Assembly: GCA_032871835.1 (NCBI GenBank)
Contig: CM065301.1
Location: 36,650,405 to 36,714,404, forward strand
Direction of reading: 5' to 3'
DNA: 64,000 nucleotides
DNA from: Dipteronia dyeriana
Lineage: Eukaryota; Streptophyta; Magnoliopsida; Sapindales; Sapindaceae
Both the position numbers and the translations under genes were made by a program. Positions 21,870 through 33,040 of this stretch are shown here, piece by piece (positions within the stretch are counted from its first letter, which is position 1; each line of letters opens with the position of its first letter). The notes under the pieces are model-generated. The model was not told the origin of the DNA. It made no database searches and saw only the letters and a program-made list of their open reading frames with translations.

Positions 21870-24800
21870 CAATCGTGTTATTGTATATGTTGAATGGTTT
21901 TGATTTCGCATCTGTATTTTGTTTTATAGATACCGGATGAATTGAATTAATATTTATCGTTAGTTGTGATAAATATATGTTTGCATGCTATGCTGTGTAT
22001 TGCATGTTATTATTTTAACATGATATTGTCTTATATATCGATATATCTTATATTTTAAAAAAAACCATGTTTGTGTGAAGATGGACGTGGATTGGATTGT
22101 GTTCTGGTGTTAATTAAATTTGGTGTTTGATGAATATGGTTTGATCATATTTGATCAATTGTTTGATGAAGGATCAGATCGATCCAGATTGAACCAGTAT
22201 TTGGGTTTTTGAAACCCGACCCGTGCCCATGTGCACAACTCACAGGACCTGGGTCACTAATCACTTGGGTCGTTGGGTTTCATACCCAGACCCGTTGTTC
22301 TTCTCGGGTCAAAGTCACCATTACAGACATGGTTCTTACCTAGGTCGTTGAGTTTCGGCTTGTTTTTGCACAAGACTTGTGCGTTTTACAGTGACGATCG
22401 AGATCGTCAGTTGTCGAGCAACCCAAGCCCAGATCGCCGCTGCGTAGATCGACCAAGAGATCCGTCGAATAAGGATCGGTCTTGGAGTTTTATGGATTTG
22501 TGATTCCTCACGGATCCAACAAATCAAGGTTGATGGTTTAGCGGTGAATTCCGGCTGTGTTGCCGTCGTTCTAATGGCCGACGGAACTGGATTGAGCGGC
22601 GGCCATGAAACCTAGAGGTTTCTGGTTTGTTTTAGGTTGGGCCACCTTTCGTAAATTAGATAAAGGTTTGGACTGTTTAGAAATTTTCATAGGTTCCCTT
22701 TTTAAATTAGTTAGAATATTGGCCTGTTATACAATTTTTCCTGGGCCTTTTAGAATTAATAAAACATCAAGGTATCGATGTGTAATTGTTCATATGTTGG
22801 GGCTGATTTATAATTTCAAAAAAATATATGGGGCCAATTTAATATTTTGATAAATATAGGGGCCAATTTAAAATTTATCAAAATCATGAGGCAATTTTAA
22901 AATTTTCTAATTTTTTTTATTAAAAATAATTGCAGTTCATAAATAATTATTATGATTTCGGATTATTATGTTTCACATAGTGACTAATCATTTAGTTTTT
23001 ATAAGAATTATTAGTTTGTTTAAAATTAATAATTAATATAATTTTCTCATGAATCGGATGATTATGTTTCACATAGTGACTAATCATTAAGATTTTGAGA
23101 AATTCATCGGTTATCAATTATTAATGATTTTGATTCAATAATTGATAGAATTTTCTCGTGAATCGAATGATTATGTTTCACGTAGTGACTAGTCATTAAG
23201 ATTCTGAGATGTTCGTTGGTTATCAATTATTAAATTTGAACTGTAAAGATGGAAATACATGTGTTAATCATCTCCGTTTGAGTGTTATCACATATGATAG
23301 GTGATGTTCTTCTCCGTAGGAGGTTCATCATCTTGAGGTGTTCATCTATAGAACTGCAATGATGGAATTATATACATGTGATGAGTAATGTTCTTCTCTG
23401 TAGGAGGTTAATAATCTCCAGGTATTCACTTATACAATATGTTGTGAGTGTTAGACAAATGTGATGGGTGATGTTCTTCTCCGTAGGAGGTATATCATCT
23501 TGAGGTATTCATTTATATAATGTATGTGATATAAATGTTTGAAATTTTGGAAATTGCCTCTAATATATTTTTATTTAATTGAATGAAATTGCCCAACACT
23601 TAATGATGCCTACATATTCTATATGCTGACAAATAATATCTACTCAGCATAAATTTAAGAAGGTTATGTATTTCTCATTATTTTGTATAATTTTAAGGTA
23701 AAAATTATATGTGACCGTGTCGGATTGATTAAGATAAATATATAAATTTACGTTGGGTGTAATGATATTGGATTTGTAGTTCATGTTTTATAAATGTATA
23801 ACCTATGAAATTATTATGGAATTGTATGGTTACGTTTCTACGTAGTAGACTAACTATTAATATTTCATTATAATTCATTGAGGACATTAATTAATTATAT
23901 TAGAAATTATAATAAAGTTGGATGGTTATGTTTCTACGTAGTAGACTAACCATTAGGATTTTATAATGATCTTTTGATAGAAATTATATAATCAATTGTG
24001 TTTGGAATATTTATGGAGTTGGATGGCTATGTATTCACGTAGTGAACTAGTTGTTAAGATTCCATAATATTCGTTGGATTATCAATGATTAAGGTTTTGA
24101 ACTGCATTGAGGTAAAACTATACATGTGTTGATCATCTGTCTAAGGGAGTCATCACTTGTGTAAGTTTTGTGAGCATTGAAGAGTAAAGAGTGATGTTCA
24201 TCTCCCAAGAGGCTAATCACTTATAGGAAAGTTTTAACACGTGCATTGTGGTCTTTGTCCAAAAGACAGATCATGATGTTGTGTTGGATTTCCATGAAGG
24301 TTAAATCATTATTTATAATGATTATGAAAATCGGTATGAGCATGAATATATTGTGATTTAATTCATTTTTAAACACCTCTACTATTTTTTAAATACATGT
24401 CATTAAGATATTGGTTGATGGACCTTTTTGGTGGATTAGATGAGACACTCCAATTGGTTTTTACCTTAATGAGGATTAAATGATAAATAAAGTTTAGTGA
24501 ACCCACTGTCGAAGTTAAGGTCTAGTGCCTTATAAATAGATGGAGATTAATCTATTATGGAGTTATGTCTTTTGTTTGTCATTTTGATAAAGTTGATAGG
24601 GTACAAACACCATAGGAAGTGGTCGGGAAATTTTGACAATTCAACATAGCAAGTCAAGTAAAATACTAAGGTAATAAAATAATTTGCTATCGCAAGAAAT
24701 GGTACCCCCTTTATTTATGTTTTGAATTATTTGATTGATTATCAATTAAACTCTTAGTGGGTTGTTTCTTGTGGTACATTTAATACTATAAATTCTTTCA

Positions 24801-25150
24801 ATAAACTTGGTATTTAATAGGGACCAAATAGTTTAGAGGTTTTATTAGAATTCAAATGAATTCATGATAATAGTTAGATTATCTTTAACCTCTAAAAGTT
24901 TTATTGGATGTTATTTCTGATCTTGGTCATGTATAGCAAAGTACAATTTTCATAATAAGACTGAGAATTTAAATTAATATCTTGAAGCTTATTTAAGATA
25001 ATAGATTCTTGCTTATGATTTCACCTAATGAGTTATATGGTGATTTCTGTAAATAATAATCTTTATGGGTCTTCGAACTCTTCTCGAATTCTAAATTCTA
25101 CTTTTAGGTTTTAGAATTAGATTGAAGATTGAAGATTGTTCTTGCTTATG
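21870..25150 (+). mobile_element. Internal region of the truncated Copia-type element, non-coding
   Basis: About 3.3 kb after the primer site with no long frame and no gag, protease, integrase or reverse transcriptase motif that I could find; short frames at 22273-22503 and 22605-22850 have no recognisable content. It contains the degenerate tandem repeats listed next. This looks like a large non-autonomous derivative or a badly decayed internal region. Confidence 0.5.
22955..24260 (+). repeat. Degenerate tandem repeats, two interleaved families
   Basis: One word set, gatgattatgtttcacatag followed by tgactaatcattaag, recurs near 22961, 23058 and 23169, and in a changed form (ggttatgtttctacgtagta) near 23827, 23927 and 24020. 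A second set, gatgttcttctccgtaggag followed by a 'tcatcttgaggtgttcat' block, recurs near 23300, 23386 and 23470, with relatives near 24140-24230. Spacing is about 80-110 bases within each cluster. Confidence 0.8.
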
Positions 25151-27313
25151 TTTTAATCAAGTCAATTACTATTTTTTATTGATTAGTCAATATTCAAAAT
25201 TCACCCAATAAAACAAACATACAACATCAAGTATAAAGTGCGGAAATATAAATAACACTTGATGTTTAGGTGGAAACCCTCCAAATGGGAAAAACCACGG
25301 GCTATTCTGCTAGCCACACACGATCACAGAAATCCACTATATGAGAAAAAGGTTACACCCTCAAGTGATTCTCGGACTCTCACTCTCGACAACCTCAGGC
25401 TATGGACACCGCCACTCACCACTCACCACTCACCACTCACCACTCACCACTCTTGGTTCAGTCCCTAGTGATATCCCCTGATACACTACTCTTGGCGTGA
25501 GCACCTCCTACTCTACCCCTCGAGCCTTTTACAGTGGACACCCGACCAATTGCTTGCCAACCTACCCTTGTTTGTAAGACTCGACTTGCTTATGCAACTT
25601 CACCTAGAAGCCACAAGACTTTGACTCTATGAAGAGTATATGGTCTAAGTAAAATAATCAATGAATGCTCAATGCAAAATATGTTAGACCAAACATACAA
25701 TGCTTAACTAGGTGTAGATAATGCAATACAACAATCTAGTTATCAAACAATGTCTACATGCCCATATATAAGGACTCAATTAGATGCAAAAGGATTCTAG
25801 CAACCTAATGGTCAATAAAAGTCTAACCAACACAAGTTGTCACAACAAATAATCAAGGGCAATTTTGCAATCAAGAAATGCAATCAATTAGGCATACACA
25901 TAAATGTTCATAAACTAGACTAGATCCTCAAAGTCAACCTAATCATCAATTATGTATACATGAACATTCATGGATTAACTATTTAGGTATAAATGACCTA
26001 ATAATGCAAGCTATCACAATACAAACCCCAAACATGTCATAATTTCAACAAATATGCAATTTATATGAAGAAATGCTAATTTAAGCAATAAATGACATGT
26101 CTTGGTAAGCTAGAACAATAAATAAACAATGGTGATTCTACTTACCAATCAATGAAAACTCATGCTTGGAATGATGCTTGAATGCAAGATGAAGATGAGT
26201 TTGGGGTTTGGAGAGTCAATAACAAAGCTTGAAGCTTTCTCTCTCTAATGGAGGTTCTCTCACTCTAAAAATGTATTCTTTGAGCTCTAAGAAGGCAAGG
26301 AAGAAGAAGAGAACATATATAAAGAAGCCCTACACAAAACGACATGGTTTTGGACTTGGGAGACAAAGTCCCGCACGACCGTTGTGTGTGCCGCGGCCTA
26401 TGCAAGTGTCCAGACTGCGGTCTGTGCAGCATGGCACGGCTGGACATTACCGCTGCCTAGGTCGCTGGCTAGACATGGCACCAACAGCGGTCTAGGCCGC
26501 GGTACACGCCAGACAGCACAACAGCTCGAGTTTCGAGCGACCCAAAACATGACCAAACGACATCTAAACCTTTCGTATAATATACCGTTGGAAAGGTATG
26601 GAAGTCTACTTTCTACTCTAATTTACAAAACATGATTTGGATGTCTGTAGAAAAGGTTATGGTCATTTTAGTGACCAAAGGCCATAAACGGGCAACAATA
26701 GAGATGCCCTATTTTTGTGGTCACTTTAGAGATTTCAAAACCAATCCAAACGCTCATAAAATATTACGAATAATATACCGTTGGAAAGGTATGGGTGTCT
26801 AGTTTGTACAGAAATTTTCAAAACTCATTTTGAATCATTTTATAAAAAGATATGGTCACAAGACCATACGAAGGTCAGTTTTGAAAAACATTAAATCATT
26901 GAAATACACTCTTTTGAAACTAGACACCTTACTCCATATAACCAAACCAAGAGAAGAATGAGACCTTCTCATATAGTCACTCAACGCGCTAAAACAAACA
27001 CACCATCGTGCAAGCGCGAACACAACACAATACCACACTTAAATCTACAAATGAAGTGCAAATGTGATTGTGAAGAGATGCACACATATAAACAATATCA
27101 ACACAAATGCATGATCACAAAGCATGCATGAAGTGTGTGTGTGCACCTAAACTCTTCAAGAGGCGAAGTCAAGTGAATATACATTTTGCTCTTGAAGTCA
27201 TGGAGATGCTTGAAGGCTTGCCAATGAGGTCCTAAGCTACCCATTATACAATCATCCCCAATGTGGTTTAGTTTGTCATGAAATAAGTCAATCATAAAAT
27301 TGAGGTCCTTACA
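25151..27313 (-). repeat. 3' LTR of the family A element
   Basis: On the minus strand it starts tgtaaggacctcaattttat at 27313. The far end is cut: the last 45 or so bases present in the other LTR (ending ...gggaactttca) are missing before 25151. It contains a block of cactcac repeats absent from the partner LTR. Confidence 0.82.
25413..25452. repeat. 7-bp tandem repeat (cactcac), expanded in one LTR only
   Basis: Five full units plus a partial one. The matching place in the right LTR (30965-30976) has a single unit plus the partial, so the expansion came after the element inserted. Confidence 0.95.
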
Positions 27314-28190
27314 ATCTCCCAATTTGGCTATTTCATGATAAAACAACCACTCACAAATAAATCATCACAAAACAAAAAATAATCTAGCTATTGTTCATAA
27401 GAGTCCATTCTACGTTACAAAAAGAGATACCTAAGAATCTAAGTCTTCAAGGTCTTCAATCTCTTCGTAGATCATCATAACTACACACAATAGCAAGAAA
27501 GCACTTTCCAAGAACAAGTGCATGTGAGGTGAACAAACATAAAAAGCAATTGCACTCAATAAAGCAATATAAACAAATGCATGTGCAATGCTCCCCCTAA
27601 ATGGGTTACTCTCTCCCCAAAAGTATAACCAATGCTCCCCCTATATTTCTCAAGTCTTCTCCCCCCTTTTGTCATGAGATAGGCATGACTTTGCCTCTTG
27701 AAGTCATGGAGATGCTTGGAAGCTTGCTAATGAGGTCCTAAGCTACCCATTACACAATCATCCCCAATATGGTGTAGTTTGTCATGAAATAAGTCAATCA
27801 TAAAATTGAGGTCCTTACAATCTCCCCATTTGGCTATTTCATGACAAAACAACCACTCACAAATAAATCCTCACAAAACAAAAAATAATATAGCTATTGT
27901 TCATGAGAGTCCATTCTACGTTATAAAAAGAGATACCTAAGAATCTAAGTCTTCAAGGTCTTCAATCTCTTCGTAGATCATCATAACTACACATAATAGC
28001 AAGAAAGCACTTTCCAAGAACAAGTGCATATGAGGTGAACAAACATAAAAAGCAATTGCACTCAATAAAGCAATATAAACAAATGCATGTGCAATGCTCC
28101 TCCTAAATAGGTTACTCTCTCCCCAAAAGTATAACCAATGCTCCCCCTATATTTCTCAAGACTTCTCCCCCTTTTTGTCATGAGATAGGC
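27191..28190. repeat. 506-bp tandem duplication across the 3' LTR/purine-tract junction
   Basis: Unit 27191-27696 (from cttgaagtcatggagatgct) is repeated at 27697-28190 with few differences. Each unit contains the first about 120 bases of the LTR, the LTR border (at 27313 and again at 27819) and the polypurine region (tctccc.atttgg; ctccccctaaat; cttctcccccctttt on this strand). So the element has two copies of the sequence needed for plus-strand priming. Confidence 0.92.
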
Positions 28191-28952
28191 AAAGGAGCTC
28201 CCTCTATCGGGTTGCTTTAGCAAAGAGAGCTATTCGCACAAGATTATTGCATAATCATATACACAAACTTTATGCAACTTAAATAATTGAGGGAGATTCA
28301 ATGAGTTTTATTTAAAGAAAAATGTGTGACAAGAATGCTTTGCAAGCAAAACATGTTGCATTCAAATCCAAAACAATTGGTATTTGGCAAAGCAAACATC
28401 AAAAGGGTTTTCAAAAGAATTCAAACCAATTTGTACTCTTTTGTCATAAGAAAACAAGATATAGTTTCAAAAGTTTAAAAATATAAAGCAACTATATCAA
28501 TCCTTAAAGGCAAATCAAGACATGAGCGACTATTGCGCCCTTTTTTATTTTTCCGGATAATTATCAATATGGTAGAAGTCTTGTTTCACCATTAAGAAAA
28601 GAGAGAAAACTAATTTGGATATAAAATCCTTATTAATTGCATGGATAAAAGATCTTTAATGATTAGTCCTCTCATTTGCACTCACACATATTTGCATTAA
28701 AGCAATCAAACTCAATTCATGCATATCATTTTAAATCATGTCATTAAAAGCAAGTTCATATGTCATGGAGATAAATTATAGGTCATTCAAATGTACTTTC
28801 CCAATTAAATCTCCTAGTCCAAAAATGCATGTTTGAACATAAATATGACATGGATTGCAAGTAAAACAATGGTGCACACTTATTAAAAAAAAACATATAA
28901 GCATATGTGCAACCAAGAATCTCAAGCAATTATCAAAAGGGCATAAAACAAA
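28191..28952. other. Interior of family A where pol should be; no frame
   Basis: About 760 AT-rich bases with no coding sequence join the end of gag to the purine-tract region. In a complete Sirevirus several kilobases of integrase, reverse transcriptase and RNase H would stand here. Confidence 0.6.
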
Positions 28953-30540
28953 TTAACTTTTTGCATATATCAAATCATGCAAGTTTGCTCTCTTTGCTTG
29001 AGCTCCCCAAATGGGGTCAAATCCAACCAAGTCAATGAGAGGCATAAACCCTACAAACTTACCAAGTCCAAAGGACTTAGTTGCATCTACGGGTGTCTCA
29101 TGGGCACTAAGGCAAGCAGGTTCATTCTTTCTAACCCACATAGGTTCCACCTTTTCATTTTTAGTGGTCATAAGTAAATTTCTAAACTCCATAGGTTCAT
29201 GCAAACTTGCCCCCTTTTTCAACCGTTTTACTTTCATGCTCTTTAATCTACACCTCTTAATGTATTTAAAGCAATTTGGTCTTAAGTGACCAATCATACC
29301 ATAAAAATGACAAGTAGGTACAAAGTAAGAATTTATACCATTGCATTAATTTATACCATTGCATTGTGTTCTCATCGAGGCATCACCATGTTGATGAGGT
29401 TGTCTTTGATGATGCACCGGTTGGCTTCTCCTTGGAGCTTGAGCCGATTGGTGGCACATTTGTGGTCTAGCTTCTTGAGGTGGTTCAGCCGTTTGATCTT
29501 GCCTCCTTGGTTGGTCATGCTTCTTGTGGTCACCTTTTTTCCTCATAGTTGGTTTGTTGGAGGAGGTGATTTACTTCTCAAGAACTTGTCCTTTCTTCTT
29601 GAATTGCCTAGGCTTTGGTTGAGTTGACAAGGCTTGTGTGGACTTTCCTTGAGTTGAAGGTTGCTTGGATGAAGCTTTGCTCTTGCCTTGAGCTTGAGGT
29701 TGTTTGACCTTGGCCTTCTTTAATTCTTCAAGGCACCTTATCTCTCTTTCGTTGACAATTTTCAAGGAGATATCTTTGATGGCAAGTTCATCTTTCATTT
29801 CCTTCATTCGTTGGTGGCAATCTTCAATATCCTTCTCAAACTTGGACACATCAATCACGTACGTCTTCAAGGAGTCATTTAACTTGATTCTTAGTTGAAG
29901 ATTATCCTTTTCCAATCTAAGGATATCATTATCTTTCTCCTTCAAAGACTTTTGAAGAGAATCAACTAACTCTTGATAATCAACCACATTATCACAAGAG
30001 TTCCCGGAGCATGGGTCATTGCTATCAAAGCTTCTCCCACATGTGCTTGTGAGAGTCATATCATTAAGGCTAGCTTCACTAAAGCATGCTCCACTTCGGT
30101 TTCCAAACTCCAAGTCACCAATCTTGAACTCTTCAAGTGACACATTTGGTAGCGGCTTGGATTTCTTCATGGTAGGAAACCGGAAATGCTAAGTAGTTGA
30201 TCTTACTATCAATCGAGCATGTAGAGCACTCTTCAACTACTTCAATTTCGCTATCACACTGAGTAGCGATTAAACCACCTCCTCCATTCTTGTACTTCAA
30301 GTTACCACACTTGGGAGGCAATGTGGCCAATTCCACTACATTTAAGGCAAGGATCACTCTTCCTTAACCTTTTCTTTTCCTCCTTCCCTTTTGTGGTCAT
30401 GTTCTTCTTTTGAGATTTTGTGAATCTCTTAAATCTCTCAACCATGAGAGTCATCTCCTCATCAGAGTCATAATCCTTCCTCTCAACATTAGAGGTCAAT
30501 CTTGCAATACCCGCTCTAAGTGTTTCACTCTCACACATGA
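28953..30540 (-). pseudogene. Broken Sirevirus-like gag (nucleocapsid half)
   Basis: Minus-strand pieces in changing frames, in order: 30540-30302, acidic then basic, ending in the first zinc knuckle (PCLKCSGIGHIASQ, where a frameshift at about 30317 falls just before the last Cys); 30357-30133; 30170-29571, a heptad-like charged region (e.g. KSLKEKDNDILRLEKDN) followed by a Lys/Gln/Pro-rich tail; 29546-29346, a basic Gln/His-rich stretch; and 29330-28953, a second knuckle in which the second Cys is Tyr (CHFYGMIGHLRPNC), then VEPMWVRKNEP. Two knuckles separated by a coiled coil, then a W-V-R-K block before protease, is the Sirevirus gag order as I know it. The capsid-side N-terminus and everything after WVRK are missing. 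Not functional. Confidence 0.75.
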
Positions 30541-30645
30541 TGTTTGGTGAAGTAAATGAATGCAAATGAAATGCAACAAACAAGTGCAAACAAATGCAAG
30601 ACACACAAACAAGAGCTTGGATCACCTAAGTATGTCTAGGAACCC

Positions 30646-30657
30646 ACTCTGATACCA
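30646..30657 (-). other. Primer binding site, tRNA-iMet type
   Basis: The minus strand reads tggtatcagagt two bases inside the 5' LTR border at 30660. It fixes the element's orientation as minus. Confidence 0.88.
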
Positions 30658-30659
30658 AT

Positions 30660-32827
30660 TGAAAGTTCCCTAAAAAGTGTCTAATAACCTGGGGGGGGAT
30701 AGGTTTTTAATCAAGTTAATTACCAATTTTTCTTGATTAGTCAATATTCAAAATTCACACAATAAAACAAACATACAACATCAAGTATAAAGTGCGGAAA
30801 TATAAATAACACTTGATGTTTACCTGGAAACCCTCAAAATGGAAAAAACCACAGGCTATTCTGCTAGCCACACACGATCACAGAAATCCATTATATGAGA
30901 AAAATATTACACCCTCAAGTGATTCTCGGACTCTCACTCGACAACCTCAGGCTATGGATACCGCCACTCACCACTCTTGGTTCAGTCCCTAGTGATATCC
31001 CCTGATACACTAATCTTGGCATGAGCACCTCTTACTCTACATTTCGGGCCTTTTACAGTGGATACTCGACCAATTGCTTGTCAACCTACCCTTGGTTGTA
31101 AGACTTGACTTGTTTGTGCAACTTCACTTAGAAGCCACAAGACTTTGACTTTACAAAGAGTATATGGTCTAAGTGAAATAATCAATGAATGCTCAATGCA
31201 AAATATGTTAAACCAAACATACAATGCTTAACTAGGTGTAGATAATGCGATACAACAACCTAGTTATCAAACAATGCCTACTTGCCCATACATAAGGACT
31301 CGATTAGATGCAAAAGGATTCTAGCAACCTAATTATCAATAAAAGTCCAACCAACACAAGTTGTCACAATAAATAATTAAGGGCAATTTTGCAATCAAGA
31401 AATGCAATCAATGAGGCATACACATAAATGTTCATAAACTAGACTAGATGCACAAAGTCAACCTAATAATCAATTATGTATACATGAACATTCATGGATT
31501 AGCTATTTAGGCAAAAATGACCTAATAATGCAAGCTATCACAATACAAACCCCAAACATGTCATAATTTCAACAAATATGCAATTTATATGAAGAAATGC
31601 TAATTTAAGCAATAAATGACATGTCTTGGTAAGCTAGAACAATAAATAAACAATGGTGATTCTACTTACCAATCAATGAAAACTCATGCTTGGAATGATG
31701 CTTGAATGCAAGATGAAGATGAGTTTGGGGTTTGGAGAGTCAAATAACAAAGCTTGAAGCTTTCTCTCTCTAATGGAGGTTCTCTCACTCTAAAAATGTA
31801 TTCTTTGAGCTCTAAGAAGGCAAGGAAGAAGAAGAGAACATATATAAAGAAGCCCTACACAAAACGACATCGTTTTGGACTTGGGAGACAAAGTCTCGCA
31901 CAACCGCTGTGCGTGCCGCGGCTTAGGCAAGTGTCCAGATCGCGGTCTGTACAGCATGGCATGGCTGGACATTACCACTGCCTAGGTCGCTGGCTAGGTA
32001 TGGCACCAACAGCGGTCTAGGCCGCGGTACAGGCCGGACAGCACAACAGCTCGAGCTTCGAGCGACCCTAAACATGACCAAACGATATCTAAACCTTTCG
32101 TATAATATACTGTTAGAAAGTTATGGAAGTCTAATTTCTTATACAAAACATGATTTGGATGTCTGTAGAAAAGGTTATGGTCATTTTAGTGACCAAAGGT
32201 CAGAAACGGACAACAACAGAGATGCCCTGTTTTTGTGGTCACTTTGGAGATTTCAAAACCAATCCATACGGTCATAAAATATTACGAATAATATACCGCT
32301 GGAAAGGTATGGGTGTCTAGTTTTTGCAAGAATTTTCAAAACTCATTTTGAATCATTTTATAAAAAGATATGGTCATAAGACCATACAAAGGTCAGTTTT
32401 GAAAAACATTAAATCAGTGAAATACACTCTTTTGAAAGTAGACACCTTACTCCATATAACCAAACCAAGAGAAGAATGAGACCTTCTCATATAGTCACTC
32501 AACGCGCTAAAACAAACACACCATCGTGCAAATGCGAACACAACACAATTCCACACTTAAATCTACAAATGAAGTGCAAGTGTGATTGTGAAGAGATGCA
32601 CACATAAACAATATCAACACAAATACAAGATCAAAAAAGCATGCATGAAGTGTGTGTGCATCTAAACTCTTCGAGAAGCAAAGTCAAGTGAATATACATT
32701 TTACTCTTGAATTCATGGAGATGCTTGGAAGCTTGACAATGTGGTCCTAAGCTACCCATTACACAATCATCCCTAATGTGGTGTAGTTTGTCATGAAATA
32801 AGTCAATCATAAAATTGAGGTCCTTAC
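30660..32827 (-). repeat. 5' LTR of the family A element
   Basis: On the plus strand it starts tgaaagttccctaaaaagtg and runs to aggtccttac at 32827. The final base of the expected ca end is g, where it meets unrelated sequence. It carries a run of eight g's at about 30693-30700 where the solo copy has a C-rich acccccctt-type sequence in the opposite sense. Confidence 0.85.
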
Positions 32828-33040
32828 GGGATAGAGTAGTTATCCTTAAAGGAATCGTTGATTCGGTTACAGAGGAAGTTTTGGTCGGTGAGACCGTTGT
32901 TGTGGAACTCGAGTCTGCTGGATGGGATGCCTCAGGAATCAATGATGGGGGAAATGCTATGGCGGAGATCGAAGCCCTTAAGGAGGTTGCAAACGCACAG
33001 AAGTGTGCTCTTGTTGATTTCCCTAGTGATGGCTAGTTGT
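32828..33040 (+). pseudogene. Retroelement protein C-terminal fragment
   Basis: A plus-strand frame, open from about 32815 to the stop at 33036, acidic and Ala/Val/Glu-rich (VDSVTEEVLVGETVVVELES; then EIEALKEVANAQKCALVD). Its composition and position before non-coding DNA resemble the acidic tail at 13471-13830. It begins exactly where the family A LTR ends, so the coding sequence was cut by that insertion. No domain is recognised. Confidence 0.4.

Larger units (their letters stand above)
25151..32827 (-). mobile_element. Sirevirus-like Copia element (family A) lacking pol
   Basis: Two long direct repeats, 25151-27313 and 30660-32827 (about 2.16 kb each and closely similar), bracket a 3.35-kb interior. 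The interior has on the minus strand a primer site beside the right LTR, a broken gag, and purine tracts before the left LTR. Long LTRs, a gag with two zinc knuckles flanking a coiled-coil region, and several polypurine tracts (on the minus strand aggggggag-like words at 27589-27670 and 28100-28175) fit the Sirevirus branch of Copia. Integrase, reverse transcriptase and RNase H are absent, as is the N-terminal gag domain, so it is an internally deleted, non-autonomous copy. The left LTR lacks about 45 terminal bases; no TSD was found. Confidence 0.82.

Noticed and set aside
22955..24260. CRISPR-like array
   Set aside because: Repeats are divergent, spacers are similar to each other, and the DNA is plant nuclear.
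26229..26495. Frame of 88 codons, also present at 31754-32020
   Set aside because: It lies in equivalent places of the two family A LTRs, so its repetition reflects LTR identity and not a conserved gene.
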